In this document: positions 1 through 8,968 of the stretch, piece after piece | Layout: each line of letters starts with the position of its first letter | Position numbering within the stretch: position 1 is the first letter of the stretch | Assembly (NCBI RefSeq): GCF_900176515.1 | Contig: NZ_FWXV01000001.1 | Location: 620,001-684,000, forward strand | Reading direction: 5' to 3' | Source: Kibdelosporangium aridum | GTDB lineage: Bacteria; Actinomycetota; Actinomycetes; Mycobacteriales; Pseudonocardiaceae | DNA length: 64,000 bases | Program-made: the position numbers and the translations under genes | Notes under the pieces: generated by a model | Told to the model about the DNA's origin: nothing | The model's input: the letters and a program-made list of their open reading frames with translations, nothing else | Database searches by the model: none

Positions 1-492
1 CGCAACGTTCTCGCCGACCTGCTGGGCGGGGTCGAGGTGCCTGACTTGGCGGTTCTCACCGATCGCAGGCGTGGCCGCGTTCTCGGTCAGGCCGGGTTGA
101 GCGCCGCGGTGATCGGCGAACCGATCGAGCCCGACCAGGACGGCCTGTCCGGCTCGGTGTTCTACGACATCGACATCCCGGCCACCGGCGACGGCGTCCG
201 GCTGATGGTCATCGACTTCATCGGCGAAGCGTCCATCGACGACGACCGGCACGCCGTGTTCAGCCCGAGCCGCACACCCGTCGGCATCACGGTGGCGACC
301 GGATTAGCCCTGGCCACAGCACAATTAGGCGACGGCGAATTCGTCGACGACGAGATCCGCATGCTCACACCACCCGTGCGTGACCCGGACGAGGTCATCA
401 GCCGGACCCGTCTGGAAGGCCCGGCCGACGACTTCGTTGGTCAGTGCACGAAGTACCTGCGGCAGTTCCCCGGCTCTACGGAACTCGCGTGA
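1..492 (+). CDS. Hypothetical protein, 5'-truncated by the window edge
   Basis: The frame is open from the first base to the TGA at 490-492, so the gene begins upstream of the window. A GTG at 37 is only an internal candidate start. The visible 163 residues are soluble and acidic, with no membrane segment or Cys pair. One stretch (SGSVFYDIDIPATGDGVRLM) has the alternating pattern of a beta sheet. I do not recognise the family. Its end overlaps the end of the convergent membrane protein gene by 17 bases, which suggests it belongs to the same compact locus, but that is only context. No function is assigned. Confidence 0.55.
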   Translation, partial: RNVLADLLGGVEVPDLAVLTDRRRGRVLGQAGLSAAVIGEPIEPDQDGLSGSVFYDIDIPATGDGVRLMVIDFIGEASIDDDRHAVFSPSRTPVGITVATGLALATAQLGDGEFVDDEIRMLTPPVRDPDEVISRTRLEGPADDFVGQCTKYLRQFPGSTELA

Positions 493-1975
493 AGCCGACG
501 CCCTTGAGCAGGATGTTGGTGCGACCACCGATGTCGGGCTGAACGTCGGGGCTCAGGCTGAAGATCACGTCCTTGATCGGCTGCTTGCCCTGCGGTACCT
601 GAAACGGGATCGCGACCCGCTCGCCGATCTTGGTCGCGGTGCCTTGGACAGCCTGTGACGTGCCGTCGAGGAAGTTCATCGTCGCGGTGTACCGAGTGCC
701 TGGCAGGCCGGTGAAGTAGACGTTCACCGCGGTGAGCGCCCGGTCGAACTGCATCCGGATCGGGACGATGTTGCATTCCCGGATCTCGGTCGGGATCCCT
801 GACGTGACGTAGACCCCCGCGCCGGCCACTGGGTTGGTCGAGTTCGGGTTCGCCCGGTTGACCCGCAGCGCCACCTGGGTGGCGTTCTTGCACTGGATCG
901 GTCCCCGATCCGGCAGCGCGACCAGGTTGAGGCCCTTGTCGGCGTAGTGGTTGGCCGCGATCGGGCCGTCCCTGGTCACGGCCTGGCCGCTGAGGTCCTG
1001 CTCGAAGTCGATGTTGTCGGTCACGGGCACGGCCTGTGGCGCACCTGACTGAGCCGGAGGCGCGGTGGCAGGCTGAGATGGTGGCGGCTGGGGAGCGGCT
1101 GAGCTCGCGTTCGGCGGCGCGGGCGGCTGAGTCTGTGCCGGTGGGTTCTGCTGCTGCGGAGGTTGCGGGACTTGTTGCTGCGCCTGCGGCTGGACCTGTG
1201 CCGCCGTTGCCGCGGCGTTGTCGGCTTTGATGTCACGCAACAAAAGCGCGCCACCGACGGTCGCACCACCCAACACGGCCAGGCCGGCGGCCAGAGCACC
1301 GAACTTCATCCAGCCGCCACGGATCTTCGGCCGCTGCACGAACGAGACCGGCTTCTCCACCACCGTTTCGCCGGCGTGCGCCCGCAGCGTCGCCGACCGG
1401 TGTTTCTCCGAGCCTGTCAGTGGTTGGTCGGAGTTCACGGTCACCTGCGAACCCGCCACCATGCCCGGCTCGAGCCGCAGCTCGCGGGGCGCGAACTTGA
1501 AGCCGACCCGGTTCTCCGGGTCCGTGCCCGACAACGTCACGGCCATCGGCATGTTGCCTTCGTTGGCCAGGTTGATCACGTAGTTGCCGATCTTGCCGCC
1601 GTTGGCGACCTCGGGCTGCACGTTCATCGTCAGCGCGGGGGCCGGCCGGACATCCAGCGGGAGTTCCTCGCAGCGGGACACTTCCTGGCTGTACGGCGAC
1701 TTCACCACCAGGCCGAGGATGTACGGGCCCGCGATCATGCCACCGCGCTCGGGCACGGAGATCTGCATCCGCAGCGTGCCGACTTCCTTCGGGCGCAGCT
1801 TCACCACGTCCGGCTCACACCGGAACAGGTCGTTGCTCGGCAGACCGACCACGTGCGCGGCGAAGTGCTCGACGACCTGGCTCGCGTTCTGGACAGTCAG
1901 CTCCACGTCGGCGGTCTCGCCCGGCCCGAGCGAGATCCGCTCCGGACTGACGGTCACTTTCATCGCGATGGCCAT
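476..1975 (-). CDS. Membrane protein with cytoplasmic Ig-like domains and an extracytoplasmic C-terminal domain
   Basis: The protein has 499 residues. There is no N-terminal signal. Residues 5-110 and 115-210 look like two Ig/NEW3-type beta-sandwich domains (COG1470-like, often labelled 'hydrolytic protein' without proven activity). One membrane helix lies at about 222-246, followed by a Pro/Gln-rich linker (254-315) and a C-terminal beta-rich domain (320-499) with two cysteines that could pair. The topology is probably N-in/C-out, so the Ig domains would face the cytoplasm. The start MAIAMK is chosen because it lies 6 bases after the upstream gene's stop; a second ATG four codons later is possible. 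It is the last gene of the moxR operon. Its role is unknown; I infer a scaffold for the envelope complex encoded upstream. Confidence 0.75.
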   Translation of the reverse strand: MAIAMKVTVSPERISLGPGETADVELTVQNASQVVEHFAAHVVGLPSNDLFRCEPDVVKLRPKEVGTLRMQISVPERGGMIAGPYILGLVVKSPYSQEVSRCEELPLDVRPAPALTMNVQPEVANGGKIGNYVINLANEGNMPMAVTLSGTDPENRVGFKFAPRELRLEPGMVAGSQVTVNSDQPLTGSEKHRSATLRAHAGETVVEKPVSFVQRPKIRGGWMKFGALAAGLAVLGGATVGGALLLRDIKADNAAATAAQVQPQAQQQVPQPPQQQNPPAQTQPPAPPNASSAAPQPPPSQPATAPPAQSGAPQAVPVTDNIDFEQDLSGQAVTRDGPIAANHYADKGLNLVALPDRGPIQCKNATQVALRVNRANPNSTNPVAGAGVYVTSGIPTEIRECNIVPIRMQFDRALTAVNVYFTGLPGTRYTATMNFLDGTSQAVQGTATKIGERVAIPFQVPQGKQPIKDVIFSLSPDVQPDIGGRTNILLKGVGFTRVP

Positions 1976-1981
1976 GGCTGA

Positions 1982-4306
1982 TCATCCTTCGATTCGTGGT
2001 CCGACCCAGGACGCCCAGTCCTGAGCCGAGTTGGGGCCCGCGTTGAAGCGGAACCTGATCCCGGTGGCACCCGCGTGCGGGGTCAGGTCGACGTTGATGG
2101 GGCGCATGACACCGTCGGACGCGGAGTCGTTGACCGTGGCGATCGTGGTCGCCGTGCCGCCCTTGATGACGCTCACGATGAACGTGCCGCCACCGGCCGA
2201 CGGCGGGCTCTCCACGGCCATGAAGCCGACCGTGGCCTTGAACCGGTCACCGGCGATGATCGGGCGCGGCAACGTGAAGTTGCCTTGAATGAAGCCGTTG
2301 TTCACCCACTGCGGGTGCGTTTCGAGGAACGCGGGCTTGGAGCCGTTCTCCAGCGGAAAACCGCTGCGCGGCTTGACGAATCCACGCTCGTCGATGTCGC
2401 TTCCGTTGAACGGCAGCGTTCCCGCGCCACTGGTCCACTGCGCGCTGGATGCGCGTGCAAGCAGATCGATCACGGCCGGCGTACCCGAGGAGACCTGCAA
2501 GTTCACCGTTGTCTGCGGCGCGACGACCTTGCCGCCGCCCGGGTTCTGCGAGATCACGAGCCCGGCGGCGACCGAGTTGCTCGCGACGTGTGCCACCGCG
2601 GTGCGCAGGTTCGCGTTGGTGAGTGCGGTGGTTGCGGCGTTCTGGGTCTGCCCGACGACCGAAGGCACGGTGGTGTCCGGCGGTTTGGTGACCTCGATCG
2701 TCCGGGACGTCATCGCGGTCTGCCCGTCCGGCATCGTCACCTGCACACTGACCTGGTACATCCCGATCGCGGCCCACTTGTGGCTGACCATCGCGCCGCT
2801 GCCGTTCTGGTTGTCACCGAACGACCACGTCGCGTGCTTCGGAGCGACGCCTTTGGTGTCGTCGACCTTCAGCGTGATGTTCTCGTTCACCACCGGGCTG
2901 GCCTTGGACGGCGTGATCTTGACGACCGGCTTCTCCGGCTTGGGCGGCGGATCAGTCGTCGGTGGCGGCGGTGGAGGTGGCGGAGCCGGTGGCGGTGGTG
3001 GGGGAGGAGGCGGCGGTGGAGGTACGTACGGTGGAGGGACCTGCGGAGGCGGCTGCTGTCCCTGAGTCGGGGGTTGCTGCTGTGTCGGAGGCGGAACGGG
3101 AACCTGCGACGGGTCCTGCACCGGCGGTTGTTGCGGGTTCGGTTGCGTGGGCACGCCCCTGATCGGTGCGGTCAAACCCTTGTTCGGATCGTTCTTGTCG
3201 TACTTGGCCACATCCAGGACGGTTCCGTCGAGCGTGATGACGCCGGCCTCGTCGGAGTCTGGGACGTTGAAGAAGACCACGCCGTCCCGGGACACCAGTT
3301 GGAACTGCCGGGCGGACTTGACCACCCGCGGCTGCGCGAGGACGGTTTTCTTGTCCAGGTCGACGATCCAGACCTGACCGGTTGTGTAGTCCGGGACGAA
3401 CAAGCGATTGCCCGCCTCGACGGCCGCGCCGAGGCTGCCGCCCGCCAACGGCACCGCGTTGGAGCAGCTTTCCTCGGCCAGACCGCAGATCGTGAGCACG
3501 CCACGCGGCGCGACCACGTAGAACCGGTCGCCGTACGGCGAACCGCTGACCTGGACCTCCTCGCCTTGACGCAAGTCCAGATCGATGGTCGTGCCGGCCG
3601 TGCGCAGCAACGGGTCGACCACGGTTGCCTTGCGCGCGGCCACTTCCACGACCACAGGCTTGCCGTTGACGATCGTCAGCATGCTGCGCCCGGGCCGGGT
3701 GACCTCCTTGATCGGCTCCTTCTCCGCGCCGTCGACGAGTGTCCGCACATCACCGGTCGCGTTGTCGGAGATCCACAGTCTTCCGTCGGTGTCGATGCCG
3801 GTGGTGCCGGGAGCGATCTGGGTCGCGAGGGTTTGCGGCGTGCTCAGCGCACGTCCTGTCCGCGGGTCGGCATTGGTGAACAGCCCGCGTTGAGTGTCCA
3901 CGATGTACAGCTTGCCGGAGCCTGCGAACGCTGTCAGCCCGGCGCGAGCTCCCTGTATCGGTGTTTCCGGCGCGCTGACCTCGAATGTTGCCCCGTCGAT
4001 CCGTCGAATGGTCCCCGCGGTCTGGTCGACCGAATACGCGTTCGGCCCGGCCTGCACGACGTCGAGCACCGAACCCGGCTGTGCGACCTGCACCTGCGCG
4101 GAGACCTCGGTGGACGTGCCGTCCAGCAGGCTCAGCTGCCCCACGCGGCCGGACGGCAGCCACGCCGTGCCGGACAGCAGCTTGACGTCATGAACCTCGT
4201 TGCCACTGTCCACTCCGGCCACGGCGACCCCACCGACAGCCGCCACCGCGAACCCGGTGGCGATCCCGTTGCGTATCCACGGTTTCTGCAGGGATAACAG
4301 CGTCAT
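1982..4306 (-). CDS. Membrane-anchored beta-propeller protein with poly-Pro linker, PKD and PASTA-like domains
   Basis: The protein has 774 residues. An N-terminal signal anchor (about 12-33) is followed by a repetitive beta-propeller-like region (36-370) with phrases such as VDQTAGTIRRIDGA and VPDYTTGQVWIVDL. A long proline-rich linker (385-455) contains uninterrupted proline runs. After it come a PKD-type domain (460-540), one PASTA-like repeat (about 544-608, starting VPSVVGQTQ) and a C-terminal jelly-roll-like domain (615-774). PASTA domains bind muropeptides in kinases and PBPs, so cell-wall contact is plausible. The gene overlaps the upstream paralogue by 4 bases (ATGA). The two propellers are clearly homologous, so this is a tandem duplication with different C-termini. 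The exact function is unknown. Confidence 0.8.
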   Translation of the reverse strand: MTLLSLQKPWIRNGIATGFAVAAVGGVAVAGVDSGNEVHDVKLLSGTAWLPSGRVGQLSLLDGTSTEVSAQVQVAQPGSVLDVVQAGPNAYSVDQTAGTIRRIDGATFEVSAPETPIQGARAGLTAFAGSGKLYIVDTQRGLFTNADPRTGRALSTPQTLATQIAPGTTGIDTDGRLWISDNATGDVRTLVDGAEKEPIKEVTRPGRSMLTIVNGKPVVVEVAARKATVVDPLLRTAGTTIDLDLRQGEEVQVSGSPYGDRFYVVAPRGVLTICGLAEESCSNAVPLAGGSLGAAVEAGNRLFVPDYTTGQVWIVDLDKKTVLAQPRVVKSARQFQLVSRDGVVFFNVPDSDEAGVITLDGTVLDVAKYDKNDPNKGLTAPIRGVPTQPNPQQPPVQDPSQVPVPPPTQQQPPTQGQQPPPQVPPPYVPPPPPPPPPPPPAPPPPPPPPTTDPPPKPEKPVVKITPSKASPVVNENITLKVDDTKGVAPKHATWSFGDNQNGSGAMVSHKWAAIGMYQVSVQVTMPDGQTAMTSRTIEVTKPPDTTVPSVVGQTQNAATTALTNANLRTAVAHVASNSVAAGLVISQNPGGGKVVAPQTTVNLQVSSGTPAVIDLLARASSAQWTSGAGTLPFNGSDIDERGFVKPRSGFPLENGSKPAFLETHPQWVNNGFIQGNFTLPRPIIAGDRFKATVGFMAVESPPSAGGGTFIVSVIKGGTATTIATVNDSASDGVMRPINVDLTPHAGATGIRFRFNAGPNSAQDWASWVGPRIEG

Positions 4307-6582
4307 ATCCCCGCCTCCCGTTGTCGCTTGTCCCGGGCAGCCTGCGGCGGGATCCGCAGCCCCAACATGGGCAACAGCCAGATGAAGGTCGCGGACCCGA
4401 CGGCGAACTTGCCTGCGATAGTCGTGTCATTGAAGACGTTGAAGCTGCAGTCCGCTTTGCCTCCCGCGCACGGGCCTTCGGTCCAACCGGCGAAATGTGA
4501 ATCGGAACGGGCTGCGGCCGAGACGAAAACGGCGTTGTCCGGGTCGGTCACGGTGTATGTGCATGTCGCTGTTTGGGCCACTGCCGCGCAGTCACGTGCG
4601 TCCAGGCCACCTCCCCTGACCGTGACGGTGCCGGAACTGCCGGTCGCTGCGGTCACGCGGACGGTCAACTTCGTCGGTGCCGGTTTGGCTTCGAACTCGT
4701 TGGCCACCGAGATGCTTTCGGTGTGCGTGCTCGTCCGCACGGTGCAGGTCGCGCTGGTGGAGCCCGCGCATTCCGCTGGGGTGCGCCACTTGCCGATCCG
4801 ATGTGTGGAGTCGGGCTCCATCCGGAACGTGATGTTGGTGCGCCGGTCCACCTCACCGGTGCAGCGCGAACCGGACGAGCACGAGGCCAGATTGCCTGGG
4901 CCGCCGGTGATCCGGCCTCCTGGAGCCACTGTCACACTGACGCTTATCGTTGGCGCGGCACCGACCGTCACGGTCACCGACCCGGATGTCTCCCTGCTGT
5001 CCGGGATCCGAGCCTGCACACTGACCAGGTACTGGCCTTCCTGGCTCCAGGTCTGCTGCACCGGTGCGCCGGTCTTCGACCCCCCGCCCTGGAAGCTCCA
5101 GCGGATGTTCGACAGCTGCTGGCCATCGCTCGCGGTGACGTTGAACGTGGCTGGCTCACCCGCGACCGGGGCCGACGGATTGGCCGTGATTCGCAAGCTG
5201 GGCAGGGGATCGGGCGTCGGCGGCGGTTGAGAGCTGCTGCTCGAGGAATTCGACGGCTGCTGCGACGGCGAACTGGAGTGCTGGTTCGGGTTCGGCTGTT
5301 GCGATTGGTAAGGCTGTTGTGTTTGCTGCGTCCTGTTCGGCGGTTGCGTGACCGACGGTGTGTTCCGCGGGCTGGTCTGACGCGGCGGATTGGACTGTGG
5401 GTTGGCCTGGGAAGGCGGCGTGGGCTGGCTGGCGCCGGCAGACGGTGGCGTCTGTCCTGATTGGCCCGCGACGGGTTGCGTCAGGCCTTTGTTCGGATTC
5501 GTTTCGTCGTACTTCGCCGTGTTCAAAACGGTGCCGTCAAGCTGGATGACACCGGCGCGCGCGGACTCCGGGTCGTTGAAGAACACCACGCCGTCGCGTG
5601 CCAGCAGCTGGAAATCGCCTGCGGGCGTGAGGACTTGCGATTTCGCCACGACCTTTCCGCCTGCCAGGTCGATGATCCAGACCTGGCCGGTGGTGTAGTC
5701 CGGCACGAACACGCGCTTGCCCGCCTCCACGGCGGGGCCGAGCTTGCTGTTGGCAGTCAACGGGATCACCTGCTCGCAGGATCCCACGGTCAGGTCACAG
5801 ATGTGCACGACACCACGCGAAGCCACGATGTACACGCGAGGATCGTGGGGTGATCCGCTGACCTGCACGGTGTCGTCGGCCCGCAGGTCGAGGCCGATCG
5901 TCCGGTCGGCCGTTCCGGTGATCGGGTCGACCGTGATCACCTTGCGGCCTTGGACGTTCACGACCACCGGCGAACCACCGGCAATCGTGACAACGTTCTC
6001 GCCGGGGTCGGTGACCTTCGCGTTCGTCCGCTCCTGGCCGTCGAACCTGGTCAGCACGCCGGTCGAGTTCTCAAGTACCCAGAGCCGTTTCGCGTCGTCC
6101 AAAGTGGTCGTATTGGTGCCGACCTGCGCGGCGAGCGTCTGCTCCTTGCCGCGACGAGCAACGGTCCGCGGGTCGGTGTCGACCAACACGCCGCGTTCGC
6201 TGTCGAATGCGTACAACACATTTTCGCCCGCGAACGCCGTCAAACCGGCACGGGAGTCGGGAATCGGCGCTTCTGGTGTGCTCAGTTCGAAGGTGGCGCC
6301 GTCGATCCGGCGGATCGTGCCCGCGGTTTTGTCCACCGCGTACGCGGTCGACCCGGCCTGCACCACGTCCACCACGTTGCCGGGCGGGGCGACCTGCAAC
6401 TGGGCAGCCACCTCGGCCGTCGACCCGTCCAACAGGGTCACTTGTCCGACCTTCGCCGACGACAACCATGCCGAACCGGACAGCAAACGCACGTCCTGCG
6501 CGGGAATTCCGTCATCGGCACCGAAAACAACCGCCGCGCCGACAAGGAGCGCAGCTGAGACGACCCACGCACTTGAACGCAT
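4303..6582 (-). CDS. Membrane-anchored beta-propeller protein with PKD domain and Cys-containing repeats
   Basis: The protein has 759 residues and is a paralogue of the downstream gene. It has an N-terminal hydrophobic anchor (4-22), a propeller (25-365) with the same VDKTAGTIRRIDGATFE and VPDYTTGQVWIIDL motifs, a Gln/Ser/Pro linker (about 380-470) and a PKD-like domain (475-560). It then has repeats with paired cysteines (560-735), similar in style to bacterial InlB B-repeat domains, and a short hydrophobic C-terminus followed by basic residues, resembling a terminal membrane anchor. The Cys pairs imply an oxidising, outside location. The start lies one base after the stop of the transglutaminase-fold gene, and the end overlaps the next gene by 4 bases. 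It is probably a surface sensor or scaffold; no catalytic motif is visible. Confidence 0.8.
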   Translation of the reverse strand: MRSSAWVVSAALLVGAAVVFGADDGIPAQDVRLLSGSAWLSSAKVGQVTLLDGSTAEVAAQLQVAPPGNVVDVVQAGSTAYAVDKTAGTIRRIDGATFELSTPEAPIPDSRAGLTAFAGENVLYAFDSERGVLVDTDPRTVARRGKEQTLAAQVGTNTTTLDDAKRLWVLENSTGVLTRFDGQERTNAKVTDPGENVVTIAGGSPVVVNVQGRKVITVDPITGTADRTIGLDLRADDTVQVSGSPHDPRVYIVASRGVVHICDLTVGSCEQVIPLTANSKLGPAVEAGKRVFVPDYTTGQVWIIDLAGGKVVAKSQVLTPAGDFQLLARDGVVFFNDPESARAGVIQLDGTVLNTAKYDETNPNKGLTQPVAGQSGQTPPSAGASQPTPPSQANPQSNPPRQTSPRNTPSVTQPPNRTQQTQQPYQSQQPNPNQHSSSPSQQPSNSSSSSSQPPPTPDPLPSLRITANPSAPVAGEPATFNVTASDGQQLSNIRWSFQGGGSKTGAPVQQTWSQEGQYLVSVQARIPDSRETSGSVTVTVGAAPTISVSVTVAPGGRITGGPGNLASCSSGSRCTGEVDRRTNITFRMEPDSTHRIGKWRTPAECAGSTSATCTVRTSTHTESISVANEFEAKPAPTKLTVRVTAATGSSGTVTVRGGGLDARDCAAVAQTATCTYTVTDPDNAVFVSAAARSDSHFAGWTEGPCAGGKADCSFNVFNDTTIAGKFAVGSATFIWLLPMLGLRIPPQAARDKRQREAGI

Positions 6583-6583
6583 C

Positions 6584-8968
6584 TCATCCTCTGGTCAGCT
6601 TGTCCATCGCGCGCCTGCGCCGCCGCTCGTCGCGCCATCGGGCGTACAGCGGCCGCGGGTCGAGCCAGGCGCGGACCGTCAACAGTGGACTACGGGCCTT
6701 GCGCAATTCCCTGCGGAGCTGACTTTCCAGCTGCCAGGCTTCCTCGACGATGTTCTCGTCCGGCTCCGCCGGTTCGAACACCGCCTTGGTGACGATCGGG
6801 GCAAGCACCGCAAGCGATCCGGTACCCGATTCGCCGATCTTCTCACGCGCCTGCTCGCTGACTTCCTGCGCGGTGGCCGACGCTGTTACCGGAACACCGT
6901 GTTCGATCAACCGGTCTGTCGCTTGTTGCCACGCACCGATGATTCTGGCCGCACGGCTACCAGAACGCCGTTGTCGCCGTCGCCGGAACTTCTCGATGGC
7001 GATCGCGATCGGCGTGAGGACAGCCAGCGCACCGAGTCCGATGAGGACGAACAAGGCCCAGTCGAGCACGGTCAGCGCGCCTTCACCGAGCCTTGGCAGG
7101 TTCGGGTCCTCGGCGGGCTGCGACGCGGTGGAGTTCTCCTCCGGCCGGTTCTCGTCCGCGGGGGTCTCGGTGTCCTTGGGTTTCGGAGCGTTGGCGGGAT
7201 GGCGTTTCGGGTCGGTCGGCTCGAACGCGACCCAGCCGTATCCTGCCAGGTTCACCTCCGCCCACGCGTGCGCGTCACCGGACTTGACCTCGTAGGTGTC
7301 GCCCTTCCTGCGGTCCTTGTTGAGCAGGTATCCGACTGCGACCCTGGTCGGAAATCCTTGCGTACGGGCAAGCACGGCGAACGCCGACGCGAACTGCTCG
7401 GCGTACCCGACCTGCTCGTTGATGTTGGGCCCGAACAACCGGCTGATCGCGTCGTAGGAGTGTCCGGGGCGGGTGTCCAGGCTGTACGGGAAGCCCTGCA
7501 TGTACTTCTGGATCGCCATCAGCTTGGCGTACGGCTCCGACACGTTCGCCGCCAGCTCAGTGCCTTTGGCCAGAATGACGTCCGGCATCCGTGGATCGTC
7601 CCGTGGCAACTGGGTGTACCGGTTGGAGACCGAGTACGGCACGCTCTTGTCCAGCCCGGTTTTCCGGCCGACCTCGGTGACCAGCTCGTAGTTCCAGCCA
7701 TTCGGCAGCTGGTCGGTCGCCAGAATGCCGGAGTCCTTGCTGTAGCCGACCCGCGGCGCGCCTTTGACCGACACGGGTGCCCCGATCTGCGGCAGGTACT
7801 GCCCTTGCAGGCCGTTGACCTGGACGTTGAGCGTCACCCTGCGCGGGTTGACCAGCGATTCGTCCTGCGGCAGCGTGCTTCCGGCGAGCAGGAACTGGTC
7901 CTGTGAGCTCCACATCGCGCCGTCGAACGTGTCCAGTGCGACGGTCCTGATCCGGTCGATGCCCTCGGTGTCACCGCTGAGCTTGACGGTGAACATGTCC
8001 GCGTCGGGCTTGCGTAACTGGGTTTTGAGTGTGGCCAACGGGTTGATCAGGTCGTCGATGTTCAGCGGCGGCTCGACCACGTCCCGCAGATCGAACCGGT
8101 TGTCGCCGTCGGCGAGCGGCACGAACTGCATTCCGGCCAGCCCGGCGGCGATCGCGACGACTACCACGGGCAGACCGAAGAGGAACCGGCCCCAGACTGC
8201 CTTCGCGTTGATCGTGCGCGCCATCGGATCGGACGTCCCGGCGCGGATCAACGTCACCAGCAGCACGACCGCCAGCAACACGCCGACCGGGATCATGCCG
8301 CCGACCGAACGCGGTGCGGTGATCGGCAGCGCGATCATGAAAGCCAGCACCGGCGCCAGAACTGGGGCGAGCAAGTACTTGGTCCGCAGCACGAGCGACG
8401 CCGCCACGATCCCACCGAGGAAGCAGATCAGCGCGGGCGTGAACTCCAGTTCGCCACTCGGATCGGCGGGCAGGTTGACCGACAACATCTTCACCCAGCC
8501 GGAGATGACGCTGGTGCCCAGGGACTGCAGCGTGGTGCCGGTCGGAATGCCCCGGTTGAGCGTGCCGCGGAACACCGCGAAGATCGCGACGAGCAGGAAC
8601 GCGAGTACGCCGACACCGGCCGTGACCAGCAGCGACCAGCGGCGGATCGCCGCGACGGCCCCGATCAGCACACCGACAGCGGCCGCGGTGAGGGTCGAGA
8701 TCAGGAAGCCCAGGCCGCTGAAGAACCGCAAGTACACCAAGCTGGAAACGCCCATCGCGACCCCGATGAGCACCAGCTGCGAGTACGCGGGCAAGCCCAT
8801 CTTCAGCCGTGGCTGGGTTTGCGGGATGTGCTGCCGGGCGCGCTTCGCCTTCTTGGCCGGCGGATCCGGGTTGAGCAGGGCCGACTGCGTGACGCTGACG
8901 GTGTGCGTGACGTCGCCGCCCGCGCTGCGTGGGCCGGCGGGCGGCGATTGCGGGCGAATGGCGGTCAT
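6584..8968 (-). CDS. TgpA-type transglutaminase-fold integral membrane protein, catalytic Cys apparently replaced
   Basis: The protein has 794 residues. A cytoplasmic N-terminus is followed by several membrane helices (about 57-275, TgpA_N-like), an extracytoplasmic region with a transglutaminase-like core (about 420-590), a charged linker and a final helix (about 655-690) before a cytoplasmic tail. The core shows the expected FPTRVAVGY, DAHAWAEV (His) and FEPTDP (Asp) motifs. The place where active members carry Cys reads GYAEQFASAF, with Ala. The protein may therefore be a non-catalytic, binding version. MoxR-DUF58-TgpA is a well-known conserved gene trio. ATGA overlap couples it to the DUF58 gene, and the next gene begins one base after its stop. 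Confidence 0.88.
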   Translation of the reverse strand: MTAIRPQSPPAGPRSAGGDVTHTVSVTQSALLNPDPPAKKAKRARQHIPQTQPRLKMGLPAYSQLVLIGVAMGVSSLVYLRFFSGLGFLISTLTAAAVGVLIGAVAAIRRWSLLVTAGVGVLAFLLVAIFAVFRGTLNRGIPTGTTLQSLGTSVISGWVKMLSVNLPADPSGELEFTPALICFLGGIVAASLVLRTKYLLAPVLAPVLAFMIALPITAPRSVGGMIPVGVLLAVVLLVTLIRAGTSDPMARTINAKAVWGRFLFGLPVVVVAIAAGLAGMQFVPLADGDNRFDLRDVVEPPLNIDDLINPLATLKTQLRKPDADMFTVKLSGDTEGIDRIRTVALDTFDGAMWSSQDQFLLAGSTLPQDESLVNPRRVTLNVQVNGLQGQYLPQIGAPVSVKGAPRVGYSKDSGILATDQLPNGWNYELVTEVGRKTGLDKSVPYSVSNRYTQLPRDDPRMPDVILAKGTELAANVSEPYAKLMAIQKYMQGFPYSLDTRPGHSYDAISRLFGPNINEQVGYAEQFASAFAVLARTQGFPTRVAVGYLLNKDRRKGDTYEVKSGDAHAWAEVNLAGYGWVAFEPTDPKRHPANAPKPKDTETPADENRPEENSTASQPAEDPNLPRLGEGALTVLDWALFVLIGLGALAVLTPIAIAIEKFRRRRQRRSGSRAARIIGAWQQATDRLIEHGVPVTASATAQEVSEQAREKIGESGTGSLAVLAPIVTKAVFEPAEPDENIVEEAWQLESQLRRELRKARSPLLTVRAWLDPRPLYARWRDERRRRRAMDKLTRG

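Noticed and set aside
2075..4297. Long plus-strand open frame opposite the propeller gene
   Set aside because: Arg/Gly-rich composition, no domain; it mirrors the high-GC coding pattern of the minus-strand gene.
5717..7906. Long plus-strand frame across the second propeller and transglutaminase-fold genes
   Set aside because: It spans two well-supported minus-strand genes and has no recognisable features.
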